Origin: Amycolatopsis nivea
Lineage (GTDB): Bacteria > Actinomycetota > Actinomycetes > Mycobacteriales > Pseudonocardiaceae
Length of the DNA: 64,000 bases
Direction: 5' to 3'
Assembly: GCF_004522235.1 (NCBI RefSeq)
Contig: NZ_SDLT01000008.1
Location: 35,916-99,915 of the forward strand
Made by a program: the position numbers and the translations under genes. The notes below the pieces were generated by a model, which saw nothing but the letters and a program-made list of their open reading frames with translations, made no database searches and had not been told where the DNA came from. Positions 1 through 7,286 of this stretch are shown here, in pieces. Each line of letters begins with the position of its first letter. The stretch's first letter is position 1.

Positions 1-1
1 G

Positions 2-160
2 CTGGGTGCCTCGATCGTGGGTGCATCGGCTGCGGGTTGCTTCGTGGGATGGGGCTTCGCGGCTCTCGAGAGTTGGCGAATATTCGGCGAGTTGCGGCGC
101 AACGCGCGCTGCGCCACCACTCTGCTCCGGGCACTGCTCCGTGCTCGTTCACCAGTGTGA
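2..160 (+). CDS. 3' end of a truncated hypothetical membrane protein
   Basis: An open frame enters from the left edge and stops at 158-160. Its 52 residues contain a small-residue hydrophobic stretch (LGASIVGASAAGCFVGWGF) followed by a basic amphipathic tail rich in Arg and Leu, which looks like the last membrane helix and cytoplasmic tail of a larger protein. The other two frames here are also open for a while, so the frame choice rests on the membrane-like composition alone. No function can be assigned. Confidence 0.35.
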   Translation: MGASIVGASAAGCFVGWGFAALESWRIFGELRRNARCATTLLRALLRARSPV

Positions 161-182
161 TCAGGGCAAACCAGGATGAAGG

Positions 183-272
183 ATCCCCAATGTGGCATTG
201 GGTGCGTGCGATGCACCCAATGTGGCGTTCGGTGCGTCTGACGCACCCAATGCCGCATTGGGGCGCGTCCCT
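183..272. repeat. Tandem array of three 30-bp hairpin units (CCCAATG family)
   Basis: The heptamer CCCAATG begins at 186, 216 and 246, an exact 30-bp period. Each copy is followed by a complementary or near-complementary CATTGGG arm, so each unit can fold as a short hairpin (for example 186-192 with 196-202). The array sits between the end of the truncated left-edge gene and the 3' end of the minus-strand acetyltransferase. An antisense frame through it reads as a repeated PNATLGAS-like peptide, which is a by-product of the 30-bp period and not good evidence of a protein. Confidence 0.8.
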
Positions 273-305
273 GCGGTTGCGAGGGCGGGTGAGTGGGGCG
301 GTGGT

Positions 306-326
306 CCGTGAAGGAGCCCCTCACGG
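306..326. repeat. Short palindrome, CCGTGAAGG/CCCTCACGG type
   Basis: Nine-base arms with one mismatch flank a 3-base loop just 3' of the acetyltransferase stop. It is a short form of the long GTGAAGGG...CCCTTCAC palindromes at 19564, 32348 and 59282, and probably acts as a transcription end for the minus-strand gene. Confidence 0.55.
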
Positions 327-336
327 CCAGCGCGGA

Positions 337-909
337 TCAGTTTCGCCTCGCGGCACCGGCTTTCCACTCGTCTTCCAACATGGCGTAGACCAGTTCGTCG
401 GTCCATTCGCCCTTGACGATCTCGTTTTCCCGCAGGCGTGCTTCCTGGCGCATGCCCAGCCGTTCCATCAAGGTCGCCGACGCGGTGTTGCGGCCGTCGC
501 AGCGGCCGATGATGCGGTGCAGGCCCAGGTCTTCGAAGCCGAGGCGCAGGACTTCGCGCGTTGCTTCCAGGGCCAGGCCTTTTCCGTGGTGGTCGGGGTG
601 GAAGACGAAGCCGATCTCGCCCTGGCGGTGTTCGGCGCTGAGGTATTCGAGGTTGAGGTCGCCGATGAGCTGCCCGGTTTCGGCGAGTTCCACGGCGACG
701 GCGAGGAACTGGCCTTCCTCCGACAGCGTCGCGCTGTGCACGCGCTTCGCCAGCGCGGCGGCGGATTCCGCGCGGCTGCGCGGTCCCCAGTACAGGTAGC
801 GGACGACGTCCGCGCGGGACTGGAACGAGTTCAGGGCATCGAGATCGTCGTCCCGGAACGGGCGGAGGAGCAGGCGTTCGGTGCTGATCGGATAGTCCGG
901 CCTGAGCAT
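337..909 (-). CDS. GNAT-family N-acetyltransferase (RimJ/RimL type)
   Basis: A 190-residue single-domain acetyltransferase. It opens with the typical STERLLLRPF strand at residues 9-18. The acetyl-CoA loop region is near residues 95-115 (GEIGFVFHPDHHGKGLALEA), followed by the RCDGRNTASATLMERLGM segment that places the catalytic pocket in RimJ/RimL-like enzymes. The length is usual for the family. The substrate is not predictable: relatives modify ribosomal protein N-termini, antibiotics or small amines. A TAGGCT -10-like box lies five bases before the ATG and no good ribosome binding site exists, so the mRNA may be leaderless. It is transcribed alone. Confidence 0.9.
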   Translation of the reverse strand: MLRPDYPISTERLLLRPFRDDDLDALNSFQSRADVVRYLYWGPRSRAESAAALAKRVHSATLSEEGQFLAVAVELAETGQLIGDLNLEYLSAEHRQGEIGFVFHPDHHGKGLALEATREVLRLGFEDLGLHRIIGRCDGRNTASATLMERLGMRQEARLRENEIVKGEWTDELVYAMLEDEWKAGAARRN

Positions 910-970
910 CCTCCCAGCCTAGCGACTTCCGCGTGCCCGCAGGAACCGCCGCGGTGATCGCCTGGCGCGG

Positions 971-994
971 AAAAAACACGCGCGGAGCCGCGTG
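971..994 (-). terminator. Intrinsic terminator with T6 tract (minus strand)
   Basis: Read on the minus strand, a GC-rich hairpin (arms CCGCG/CGCGG with flanking pairs) is followed directly by six T residues (plus-strand A971-A976). This is one of the few classical rho-independent terminators in the window. It ends the transcript that contains the structured element at 1007-1143. Confidence 0.75.
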
Positions 995-1248
995 CGGACA
1001 TGGAAATTCCCGGGGCGCCTCCTGGACGCCGTCAGCGTCCAGGCTCGAGCCGGACCGGTGCTCGAGAACCCCGGGAACCCGGTGACTGCCTGGTATTCGT
1101 CAGCAGGCAGCACGTGAAGCAGGCGATGAGCCGAAGGTGGCTCTTGTTGCATCGCTGCTCAAAGTCCCAACACGTGCCATCCGCTAGCGGACAGCCACCT
1201 CACGAGTCCTGTGTGAATACAACTTAGGACCACCTCCTCTCTCGTGTA
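972..1248 (-). ncRNA. Candidate structured RNA with three-way junction
   Basis: On the minus strand the sequence can fold as follows. A GAGCC/GGCTC hairpin (1128-1132 with 1139-1143). A CTGCCT/AGGCAG stem (1086-1091 with 1105-1110). A three-way junction closed by a perfect 9-bp stem (1007-1015 with 1069-1077) that encloses a perfect 9-bp hairpin (1021-1029/1035-1043) and a perfect 7-bp hairpin (1044-1050/1060-1066). The T6 terminator at 971-994 follows. A promoter lies upstream at 1255-1283. Open frames inside are short. It could be a small RNA, or a leader with short peptide(s). I do not recognise a known RNA family. Confidence 0.5.
1184..1222 (-). CDS. Possible 12-codon leader peptide in the structured transcript
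   Basis: A TTG codon at 1222 lies seven bases after a near-perfect ribosome binding site (GGAGGTGG on the minus strand) and reads LYSHRTREVAVR before a TAG stop. The same frame opens further upstream at a GTG (1255), giving VAVHERGGGPK ahead of it, but that start falls within or before the predicted transcription start. It may be a regulatory leader peptide for the structured RNA downstream, or chance. The strong ribosome binding site is the main argument for translation. Confidence 0.3.
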   Translation of the reverse strand: MYSHRTREVAVR

Positions 1249-1254
1249 CTGCCA

Positions 1255-1283
1255 CGCTAACCGCGAACCTCTAGATACGGCAA
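1255..1283 (-). promoter_or_regulatory. Promoter for the structured transcript
   Basis: The minus strand shows TTGCCG (1283-1278), a 17-base spacer and TTAGCG (1260-1255), a plausible vegetative actinobacterial promoter. It begins just beyond the nei stop, so it would start a separate transcript near 1248. Confidence 0.4.
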
Positions 1284-1285
1284 CA

Positions 1286-2104
1286 TCATTTGCGCGGCGG
1301 TCCATCGGCCGGGACGGGGCCGGGCTGGCAGCGCGGGCAGCACCAGGTCGGGCGCTGGTACTGGCCGTCGCCCTGCTGGCGCACCAGCAGCGGGCCGCCG
1401 CAGCGGAAGCAGCCTTGGCGGGTGCGTTCGTAGACCCAGGTGCGGCGGCCGCGGCGGAGGTCGCCGGTGGTGGCCTGTTCGTGCCGCCAGGCGTTGGCGA
1501 CCAGCAGCTTCCGGGCGAGCGCCACGGCCCGTGCGGGGTCCACTTCGGACACTGGGGTCCACGGGGAAACCCCTAGCAGGAAAGATATCTCGCACTTGTA
1601 GAGGTTGCCGACGCCGGCCATGATGCGCTGGTCGAGCAGTGCGTCGCCGAGTTCGCGGTCCGGTTTCGCGGCGAGGTTGGCGGCGGCCAGCGCGGCGTGC
1701 TCGTCCGTCCACTGTGGATCGAGCAGGTCCGGGCCGAGGTGGTCGACGAGAGTGTGTTCCTCGGTGGTGGGCAGCAGTTTCAGGTCGTGCAACCGGAAAC
1801 CGATCGCCTGGACGTCGTCGGTCATCAGCACGACGCGCGCGTGATGGGCGGGCATCGGCCACTTCGCGCCCGCGGGCTGGATTTTCCACGAGCCGTCCAT
1901 GCGCAGGTGGCTGTGCAGCGTCAGGTCGCCGGAGAAGCGCGTGAAGAGATGCTTTCCGACGGTGCCGACGCCGTGCACCTCCCGGCCCGCGAGGTCCACA
2001 GTGGCCAGTTCGGGGTGCCGGAACTGCCCGCGCACCAACGTTTTCCCGGCGAGCGCGCGGTCGAGCAGTTTTCCGGCCAGGAATACGGTGTCGCCCTCGG
2101 GCAC
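1286..2104 (-). CDS. Formamidopyrimidine-DNA glycosylase/endonuclease VIII (Nei-type)
   Basis: A 272-residue base-excision-repair glycosylase/AP lyase that removes oxidised bases. The protein begins MPEGDTVF: Pro2 (the Schiff-base nucleophile once Met is removed) and Glu3 are the catalytic pair. The H2TH region is in the middle (HALLDQRIMAGVGNLYKCEI equivalent near residues 150-175). A C-terminal zinc finger is formed by CFRCG and CCPRC. MPEGD rather than MPELP at the N-terminus favours the Nei branch over Fpg. The GTG start is three bases after the parA-like stop, so the two genes form a minus-strand operon. Confidence 0.92.
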   Translation of the reverse strand: MPEGDTVFLAGKLLDRALAGKTLVRGQFRHPELATVDLAGREVHGVGTVGKHLFTRFSGDLTLHSHLRMDGSWKIQPAGAKWPMPAHHARVVLMTDDVQAIGFRLHDLKLLPTTEEHTLVDHLGPDLLDPQWTDEHAALAAANLAAKPDRELGDALLDQRIMAGVGNLYKCEISFLLGVSPWTPVSEVDPARAVALARKLLVANAWRHEQATTGDLRRGRRTWVYERTRQGCFRCGGPLLVRQQGDGQYQRPTWCCPRCQPGPVPADGPPRK

Positions 2105-2107
2105 GGT

Positions 2108-2959
2108 TCAGCCCGCGGTTTCCGACACTTCCGCCTGCACCGCTTCCTCCTCGGCGCGCACGCGGTGCCGTCCGGCGCGGTTGGAGCGCAGGATCTTGGC
2201 GAGGACCATGTTGAAGGTCAGCGCGATCTCTTGTGCGCCAGGGGAATGCCATTCGTGGATCGGGCTGCACGCGCCCTGGGCCTGCTGCACCGCGAGCCGG
2301 TCCGGGATCGCGGTCGGCATCACCAGCGAACCGAAGTTCTCGCGCAGTTCCGAGACCCGGAACTGGTGCTCGTACGACCGCACGCGCAGCTTGTTCACGA
2401 GCACGCCGATCGGGCGCAGCGACGGATTGCTGTCCTCGCGGATCCGTTCGATCGCCTCGAGCGCGCGCTGCGCACCGGCGACGGCATACATTGTGGGTTC
2501 AGTCACAATGAGCGCGCTGTCGGCCGCGACGAGCGCCGATTTGGTGAGCCGGCCGAGCGACGGCGGGCAGTCGATGATCGCCAGCTCGTACGGATCCTCG
2601 CGCAGCGGGTGCTGGTGCAGCTCGTCGAGCGCGCGGGAGAGGTTTTCCAGGCGGCGGCCGTCGGAGTCGGGTTCGTTGAGCGACTCCAGCTCCTCGGCGC
2701 CGACCAGCACGTCGATGTCCTCGCTCCAGACGCTGGGCGCGATCGCGCGTTCGAGGACGGCCCGCGCGGGCGTCTCGAGCACGTCGGCGAGCGTCGCGTC
2801 GGTGAACGGCGGGTCGAGCGAGGTGGTGGCGTTGCCCTGCGGGTCGAGGTCGGCTACGAGCGTGCGGGTTCCCCTACGCAGCGCGGCCGACGCGATACCG
2901 AGCGCGACCGTCGTTTTGCCGACACCACCCTTGAGGCTGAGAACGGCGACCGTGTGCAC
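2108..2959 (-). CDS. Orphan ParA-family ATPase
   Basis: A 283-residue P-loop ATPase with the deviant Walker A motif KGGVGKTT at residues 9-16 and the following DLDPQGNATTSL switch, the hallmarks of ParA/Soj/MinD proteins. No parB partner, parS-like repeat or plasmid gene is nearby, so it is an orphan; its cargo is unknown. The open frame continues upstream, but the protein homology begins at the GTG. A TAGGCT box (2972-2967) ends seven bases before that GTG, so the mRNA is probably leaderless. It is co-transcribed with the nei-type gene. Confidence 0.88.
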   Translation of the reverse strand: MHTVAVLSLKGGVGKTTVALGIASAALRRGTRTLVADLDPQGNATTSLDPPFTDATLADVLETPARAVLERAIAPSVWSEDIDVLVGAEELESLNEPDSDGRRLENLSRALDELHQHPLREDPYELAIIDCPPSLGRLTKSALVAADSALIVTEPTMYAVAGAQRALEAIERIREDSNPSLRPIGVLVNKLRVRSYEHQFRVSELRENFGSLVMPTAIPDRLAVQQAQGACSPIHEWHSPGAQEIALTFNMVLAKILRSNRAGRHRVRAEEEAVQAEVSETAG

Positions 2960-3070
2960 TCGACACAGCCTACGGGCCGTGCGCCGGGGCGGTAGCCCGG
3001 AAGGTGGCGAACGCCGCTGCGGCGCCACGCGGGTCACGGCAAGTGACCGGCGGCCATTACCCTGTCGGCC
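2960..3070. promoter_or_regulatory. Divergent promoter region with two leaderless-type -10 boxes
   Basis: Between the divergent parA-like and methyltransferase genes, TAGGCT (minus, 2972-2967) and TACCCT (plus, 3058-3063) each end exactly seven bases before the start codon of their gene. No ribosome binding site precedes either start. The -35 elements are not obvious. Confidence 0.5.
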
Positions 3071-3796
3071 ATGAAGACCGACACCGTGGCCGCCCGGGGT
3101 TCGGGCGCTGTTCGCCGGGCGCTCGAGGCCGAACTGCGGGCCGCCCGCGCCCGCGGCGTGGAGCAGCCGGTCGTCGTCGACGTCGGCGGCGGGAGCGGCG
3201 GCTGGGCGGTGCCGTTCGCCTCGGCCGGATGCCTGGTCACCGTGGTCGAACCGAACCCGAACGCGCTCGCGACGCTGCGCCGCCGCGCCGAGGAGGAGGG
3301 CGTCTCCGGCCGGATCACGGTGATCGCGGACGACTCCGACGCGCTCGCCGCGCACGTCCAGGCCGGATCGGCGGACCTGGTGCTGGCGCACGGCCTGCTG
3401 GAGGTCGTGGACGACCCGCGCGCCGTGCTCGACGCGCTCGCCGCCGCTGTGTCGCCGGGCGGCGCCGTGTCGGTGCTGGTGGCCAACCGCAACGCGGCCG
3501 TGCTGCATCGCGCGCTGGCCGGGCGGATCTCCGAGGCGCAGCAGCTGATGGAAGGCCCGGACGGCATCGTCGCGGGCGACACCGTACTGCGCAGGTACGA
3601 CAGCGCCGGGCTGACCGATTCGCTCGTGGCGGCCGGCCTTGAGGTCACGCTGCTGCAGGGCGACCGGGTGATCTCGGACGTCGTGCCGGGCGGGGTTCGC
3701 GAGGACGAGCTGGCCGAATTCGAGCTGAGCGCCTCGGCGGTGCCCGCGCTGCGCGACGTCGCGGGCCGCTTGCACGCCATCGCCCGGCGGGGCTGA
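3071..3796 (+). CDS. SAM-dependent class I methyltransferase
   Basis: A 241-residue protein with a Rossmann-fold SAM-binding signature: motif I is VVDVGGGSGGWAVPFA (residues about 35-50), followed by an acidic VVEPNPNAL end of strand 2, the DDSDAL region, and a motif IV-like DLVLAHGLLEVVDDP stretch. The layout resembles small-molecule or tRNA/quinone methyltransferases, but the substrate cannot be read from sequence. A TACCCT box seven bases before the ATG implies a leaderless mRNA. It is transcribed divergently from the parA-like gene. Confidence 0.85.
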   Translation: MKTDTVAARGSGAVRRALEAELRAARARGVEQPVVVDVGGGSGGWAVPFASAGCLVTVVEPNPNALATLRRRAEEEGVSGRITVIADDSDALAAHVQAGSADLVLAHGLLEVVDDPRAVLDALAAAVSPGGAVSVLVANRNAAVLHRALAGRISEAQQLMEGPDGIVAGDTVLRRYDSAGLTDSLVAAGLEVTLLQGDRVISDVVPGGVREDELAEFELSASAVPALRDVAGRLHAIARRG

Positions 3797-3900
3797 TCCG
3801 CTCCGCTCTGCCGCGGTAGCCGTCCCGGACCACCCGTAAGCGTGGTCGCCGGTGCTCGCGCGCCGGGAATTGTCGGTGGCGGAAGGTAGCGTCCGGAGGC

Positions 3901-5148
3901 GTGGGGAGAAACGCCGAACTGCCGAGCGGGATGGCCCGCTACCGCGTCACCACGGGCGCGACCGAGCTGCCGGACGACACCGGCTGCTCGATTCTGCACG
4001 TGGACATGGACGCCTTCTTCGTGTCGTGCGAACTGCGCACCCGGCCGGAGCTGGCGGACCAGCCGGTCGTCGTGTCCGGCGGCGGCCCGCGCTCGGTCGT
4101 CGCCGCGGCGAGCTACCCGGCGCGGCGCTTCGGCGTGCGCTCGGCCATGCCGTTCGCCACCGCCAAACGGCTGTGCCCGCAGCTGGTCTGCATCCAGCCG
4201 ACGCCCGGGCTGTACGGCGAGGTGTCGCGCGGCGTCATGGGGATTTTCCGGCAGCTGACGCCGCTGGTGGAGCCGCTGAGCCTGGACGAGGCGTTCCTGG
4301 ACGTAGGAGGCGCACTGCGGCGGCTGGGGACCACTCCGGGTGCGCTGGGGGCGCGGATTCGGGAGCGGGTGGAGGCCGAGCACGGGATCACGTGCTCGGT
4401 CGGGGTCGCGAAGGTCAAATTCGTGGCGAAACTGGCTTCGGGGATGGCCAAACCAGACGGGATGGTGATCGTCCCCGCGGCCGAGACGCTGGAGTTCCTG
4501 CACCCGCTGCCGGTGTCGGCGCTGTGGGGCGTCGGCAAGCGGACGGAGGAACAACTGCGCCAGCACGGCTGGCACACGATCGCGGACATCGCCGCCACCC
4601 CGCCCGCCCGGCTGCGGCGCGCGGCGGGCCGAGCGGTCGGAGATCACCTGTGGGCGTTGGCGAACGGCCACGACGACCGGGCGGTGGAACCGGAGTCGGC
4701 GGAGAAGTCGATCGGAGCCGAGCACACCTTCGACGTCGACGTCCTGAACCGCGGCGAGCTGAGCCTGGAGCTGCTGCGCCTGTCCGAACGAGTCGGGGCG
4801 ACGCTCCGATCGCGCGCGCTGCGCGGGAGGACGGTCTCGATCAAGGTGCGGTTCGCCGATTTCCGCACGATCACCCGAGCGCGCACCGTGCTCTCCCCGA
4901 CGGACGTGGCCCGCGACATCCACCGCACGGCAGTCGAGCTGCTGACCGAACACGCACCGACGGGAGCGGTCCGGCTGATCGGAGTGCGAGTGGAAAGCCT
5001 GGACACCGGCGACGAGGGGGAGCAACTGTCCTTCGCGAACGACGAACCCCGATGGCGGGACGCGGAGGTGGCTGCGGACGTCGCAAGACTGAAATTCGGC
5101 TCTGCGGCTATCCGGCCTGCTTCGCTGCTTTCTCCCCGGGAGGAGTGA
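3901..5148 (+). CDS. dinB: DNA polymerase IV (Y-family)
   Basis: A 415-residue translesion polymerase. The palm motif ILHVDMDAFFVSCE lies near residues 30-43, with the metal ligands in DMD. The second catalytic motif SLDEAFLDV is near residue 125. The finger region, the helix-hairpin-helix (ALWGVGKRTEEQL) and the little-finger domain follow. QLSF near residue 375 is a candidate beta-clamp-binding peptide. The GTG at 3901 has TAGCGT eight bases upstream, which fits a leaderless start; an ATG at 3931 is a possible alternative. The gene stands alone. Confidence 0.93.
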   Translation: MGRNAELPSGMARYRVTTGATELPDDTGCSILHVDMDAFFVSCELRTRPELADQPVVVSGGGPRSVVAAASYPARRFGVRSAMPFATAKRLCPQLVCIQPTPGLYGEVSRGVMGIFRQLTPLVEPLSLDEAFLDVGGALRRLGTTPGALGARIRERVEAEHGITCSVGVAKVKFVAKLASGMAKPDGMVIVPAAETLEFLHPLPVSALWGVGKRTEEQLRQHGWHTIADIAATPPARLRRAAGRAVGDHLWALANGHDDRAVEPESAEKSIGAEHTFDVDVLNRGELSLELLRLSERVGATLRSRALRGRTVSIKVRFADFRTITRARTVLSPTDVARDIHRTAVELLTEHAPTGAVRLIGVRVESLDTGDEGEQLSFANDEPRWRDAEVAADVARLKFGSAAIRPASLLSPREE

Positions 5149-5164
5149 GGGCGGCGAGTGCGGG

Positions 5165-5460
5165 AGCGAGGTTGGGGCGGGGAGCGGCTCGGCTGGCCTG
5201 TTCGGATGGAAGCCCGAGGTTTGATCCCTGGCCGGTGAACGCTCCGCAGTGGCGTTGCGGGGTGGGGAGCGGGGCCGGGGTTGGCCTGGTCGGTTGGGGA
5301 GGTCGAGCTTTGTTTCTTGCGCGGAGCCTTCGTTCGTGAGCGCTTTGCTGGGGCGTTGCGGGGTGGGGAGCGGCGCTGGGGTTGGCCTGGTCCGTTGAGG
5401 AGGCTGAGTTTTGTTTCTTGCGTGGACCCTTCGCTCGTGAGCGCTTTGCAGTGGCGTTGC
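5165..5460. repeat. Degenerate ~100-bp direct repeats downstream of dinB
   Basis: The string GCGTTGCGGGGTGGGGAGCG occurs at 5253 and 5353, and a decayed form at 5454. Between them, blocks such as GTTGGCCTGGT, TTTGTTTCTTGCG and CGTGAGCGCTTTGC recur in the same order, so the period is 100-101 bp over about two and a half copies. An older, weaker copy may begin near 5165. Frames within the repeats lack a ribosome binding site and a family, so I treat the region as non-coding. Confidence 0.7.
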
Positions 5461-5481
5461 CGGATGGAGAGCAGCGCTGGC

Positions 5482-5521
5482 CTGTCCTGCGGGACGCCGA
5501 GCTTTGCGTCCCGCAGGACAG
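5482..5521. repeat. Perfect 15-bp inverted repeat
   Basis: Arms 5482-5496 and 5507-5521 are perfectly complementary (CTGTCCTGCGGGACG type) around a 10-base loop. It follows directly after the 100-bp repeats. No T tract follows, so a terminator role is only possible. Confidence 0.7.
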
Positions 5522-6386
5522 CCGCTCCCATCAACGCCCCGCAGCGACGCTGCGAAACCTGTGTCCGCTCACCCGCGCGGCACCCGTCCTCGCCTTCCTC
5601 GAAATCCCGCCCCCCGCTGTCTGCCACGGTGTCCCGGGCAAGACCGGCTTCGGGGCCGGGAGCTGAGCGCGCCGGGAGGTCTCGGCATCGCCGGGAAGCC
5701 CAGGCGACTGCTCGGCGTGGGGCCGACGCCGGTCTGGCACGGCGCACCTTCGGACGGCAGCGGCGGGACACGCCCGCACGCGTCCGGGCGCAGCCTTAGC
5801 TGTCCGGTCGTCCGCTGCCGGGTGCAGTCCGGCCGGGCGGCCTAGCCGGATTCATCCGCCTCGACGGATTCGTGGGCGATTCACCGGAATGACCGCCCAA
5901 TCGACAATCGATGCCCGGTTCGAGGCGATCGACCAAGGCCCGGAACAGGGTTCGTCGGTCGCGCTGAGTTAGCGGGAGCCGGGCCGTTCGAGCGGTGAGG
6001 AATTGCCGATCCCGGATACCTCCGGGTGAATGAATCGCGGACGGTATCGATCGGCGGAAGATCGGCCCGGCGGGGGCGTCGGCAGGGCGGGTGGTCGGCG
6101 CGGAGACGGTTTCTCTCCGTGACGAGGGACCCCGCCCGGGGGAGGCCGACGGGGCGGCGCAGGGCCCTGGACTGCGCCGATGGGGGTGACTTCCGTCGCG
6201 GTGACGCACTGTCAACCCGCATTGTGCGGGATTTCCCCCGATTCGATCATTTCCGGATCGGGGATCGGGTAGTCGGACGAGCGCGGGGCTCGTATCCTGG
6301 ACAGTGCCACCCCGCCTGGGGTTGGCTGTTGGGTCCAGGACGTTGCGCGGCCCGGCGCCCGCGACAGCTGTGCCGGAGGAGGAAAG
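5522..6386. other. Gene-free stretch upstream of the DUF3040 gene
   Basis: Open frames exist on both strands, but none has a ribosome binding site, a recognisable family or the codon bias of its neighbours. The second half is less GC-rich than the flanks. A small hairpin CCCGCA/TGCGGG followed by TTT lies near 6218-6235. The last bases before 6387 form a strong ribosome binding site (GGAGGAGGAAAG). Confidence 0.5.
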
Positions 6387-6791
6387 ATGCCACTCTCCGA
6401 GCATGAGCAGCGGCTGCTCGACCAGATCGAGCGCGAGCTCTATGCCGAGGACCCCAAGTTCGCATCCACGGTGCGCGGCACCCGGTTGCGCCGACCCGCG
6501 CGCCGTCGGCGCATCCAGGGGATCGCCCTGTTCGTGGTGGGCGTTGCGCTGCTGGTGCTCGGTGTGGTGATCCCGGTATTGCGGGTCGCCGACGTGCCGG
6601 TGGTCAGCGTGCTCGGGTTCCTCGTGATGTTCTTCGGGGTCATGATGGCCGTGACGTCGCTGCGCCACAGCGACAGCGGCGGCAAGAACAGCCATGACGA
6701 CGGAGGCGGCGGGGGGAAGCAATCCGGCCGCAAGAGCTCCTTCACGCAGCGCATGGAGGAACGTTTCCGCCAGCGCTTCGAAGGCCAATAG
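6387..6791 (+). CDS. DUF3040 family membrane protein
   Basis: A 134-residue actinobacterial DUF3040 protein. It starts with the family signature MPLSEHEQRLLDQIERELYA and a DPKF segment, then a basic patch (RLRRPARRRR). Two membrane helices lie at residues about 50-72 and 75-95, followed by a low-complexity hydrophilic tail with GGGG. The function is unknown; the family commonly sits next to the mraZ/division region, as here. A GGAGGAGG ribosome binding site lies upstream and a tetraloop hairpin follows the stop. Confidence 0.9.
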   Translation: MPLSEHEQRLLDQIERELYAEDPKFASTVRGTRLRRPARRRRIQGIALFVVGVALLVLGVVIPVLRVADVPVVSVLGFLVMFFGVMMAVTSLRHSDSGGKNSHDDGGGGGKQSGRKSSFTQRMEERFRQRFEGQ

Positions 6792-6804
6792 CACGACGGC
6801 GAAT

Positions 6805-6837
6805 CCGCGCTTCTCCCTTCGGGGCGGAGCGCGGTTT
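6805..6837 (+). terminator. Terminator-like UUCG hairpin after the DUF3040 gene
   Basis: CCGCGC (6805-6810) pairs with GCGCGG (6829-6834), and the inner strands continue to a CCC-TTCG-GGG tip. TTTCTC follows. This is a plausible end of the DUF3040 transcript. Confidence 0.55.
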
Positions 6838-7286
6838 CTCGTGCGCGGGCACGGACTGCACCGGCTAGCGGGACACCCGTTCCCGCCCCGGCTTGTCGGG
6901 GCAGACCTGGCTCGTGTGCGCCCGGTCGGGATGCGCGACGAGGAGTTGCGTCGCGCCCCGGGGCCATGCGGTGCTGCCGAATACGGCACCGGATCGGGCG
7001 AGGTGTCGCAGCGTGCCGGGGTGAGCGGATTCGCCGAGGTCGATCAGGGCCAGCAGGCCGCGCGGAGTTCGTGGAAAACGGCCCCGAGAGCGGCGAAGGC
7101 GCGGCAGTGCAAAGGCTGAGGCGGGACAGCGGTCTGGGATTTGCCGCGGCCGAACGCATCCGGATGGTTTGGCTCGTCCCACCGCACCCAGCAAATGCAC
7201 CACCGCGATCTGCGCGCGCCGCTTAGGCAAGACCAGGCCGCGCTGGCTCAGGCTTCACACCCCAGCCAACGCGACCCCCGTGAAGC
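6838..7286. other. Gene-free stretch between convergent genes
   Basis: This region lies between the DUF3040 gene (plus) and the transglutaminase gene (minus). A 121-codon minus-strand frame at 6865-7230 shows no family, no ribosome binding site and a composition unlike its neighbours. It may be decayed coding DNA; I see nothing firm here. Confidence 0.4.

Noticed and set aside
183..272. Possible CRISPR array
   Set aside because: Thirty-base units repeat without spacers, each unit is itself a hairpin, only three copies exist and no cas gene is near.
161..979. Long minus-strand open frame antisense/out of frame to the acetyltransferase, ending in repeats of PNATLGAS
   Set aside because: It runs through the GNAT gene in another frame, and its repeated tail is just the 30-bp array at 183-272. 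It has no ribosome binding site or family.
6865..7230. 121-codon minus-strand frame between the DUF3040 and transglutaminase genes
   Set aside because: No ribosome binding site, no family, and stops or composition shifts unlike real neighbours. It could be a relic, but the evidence is too weak to call.
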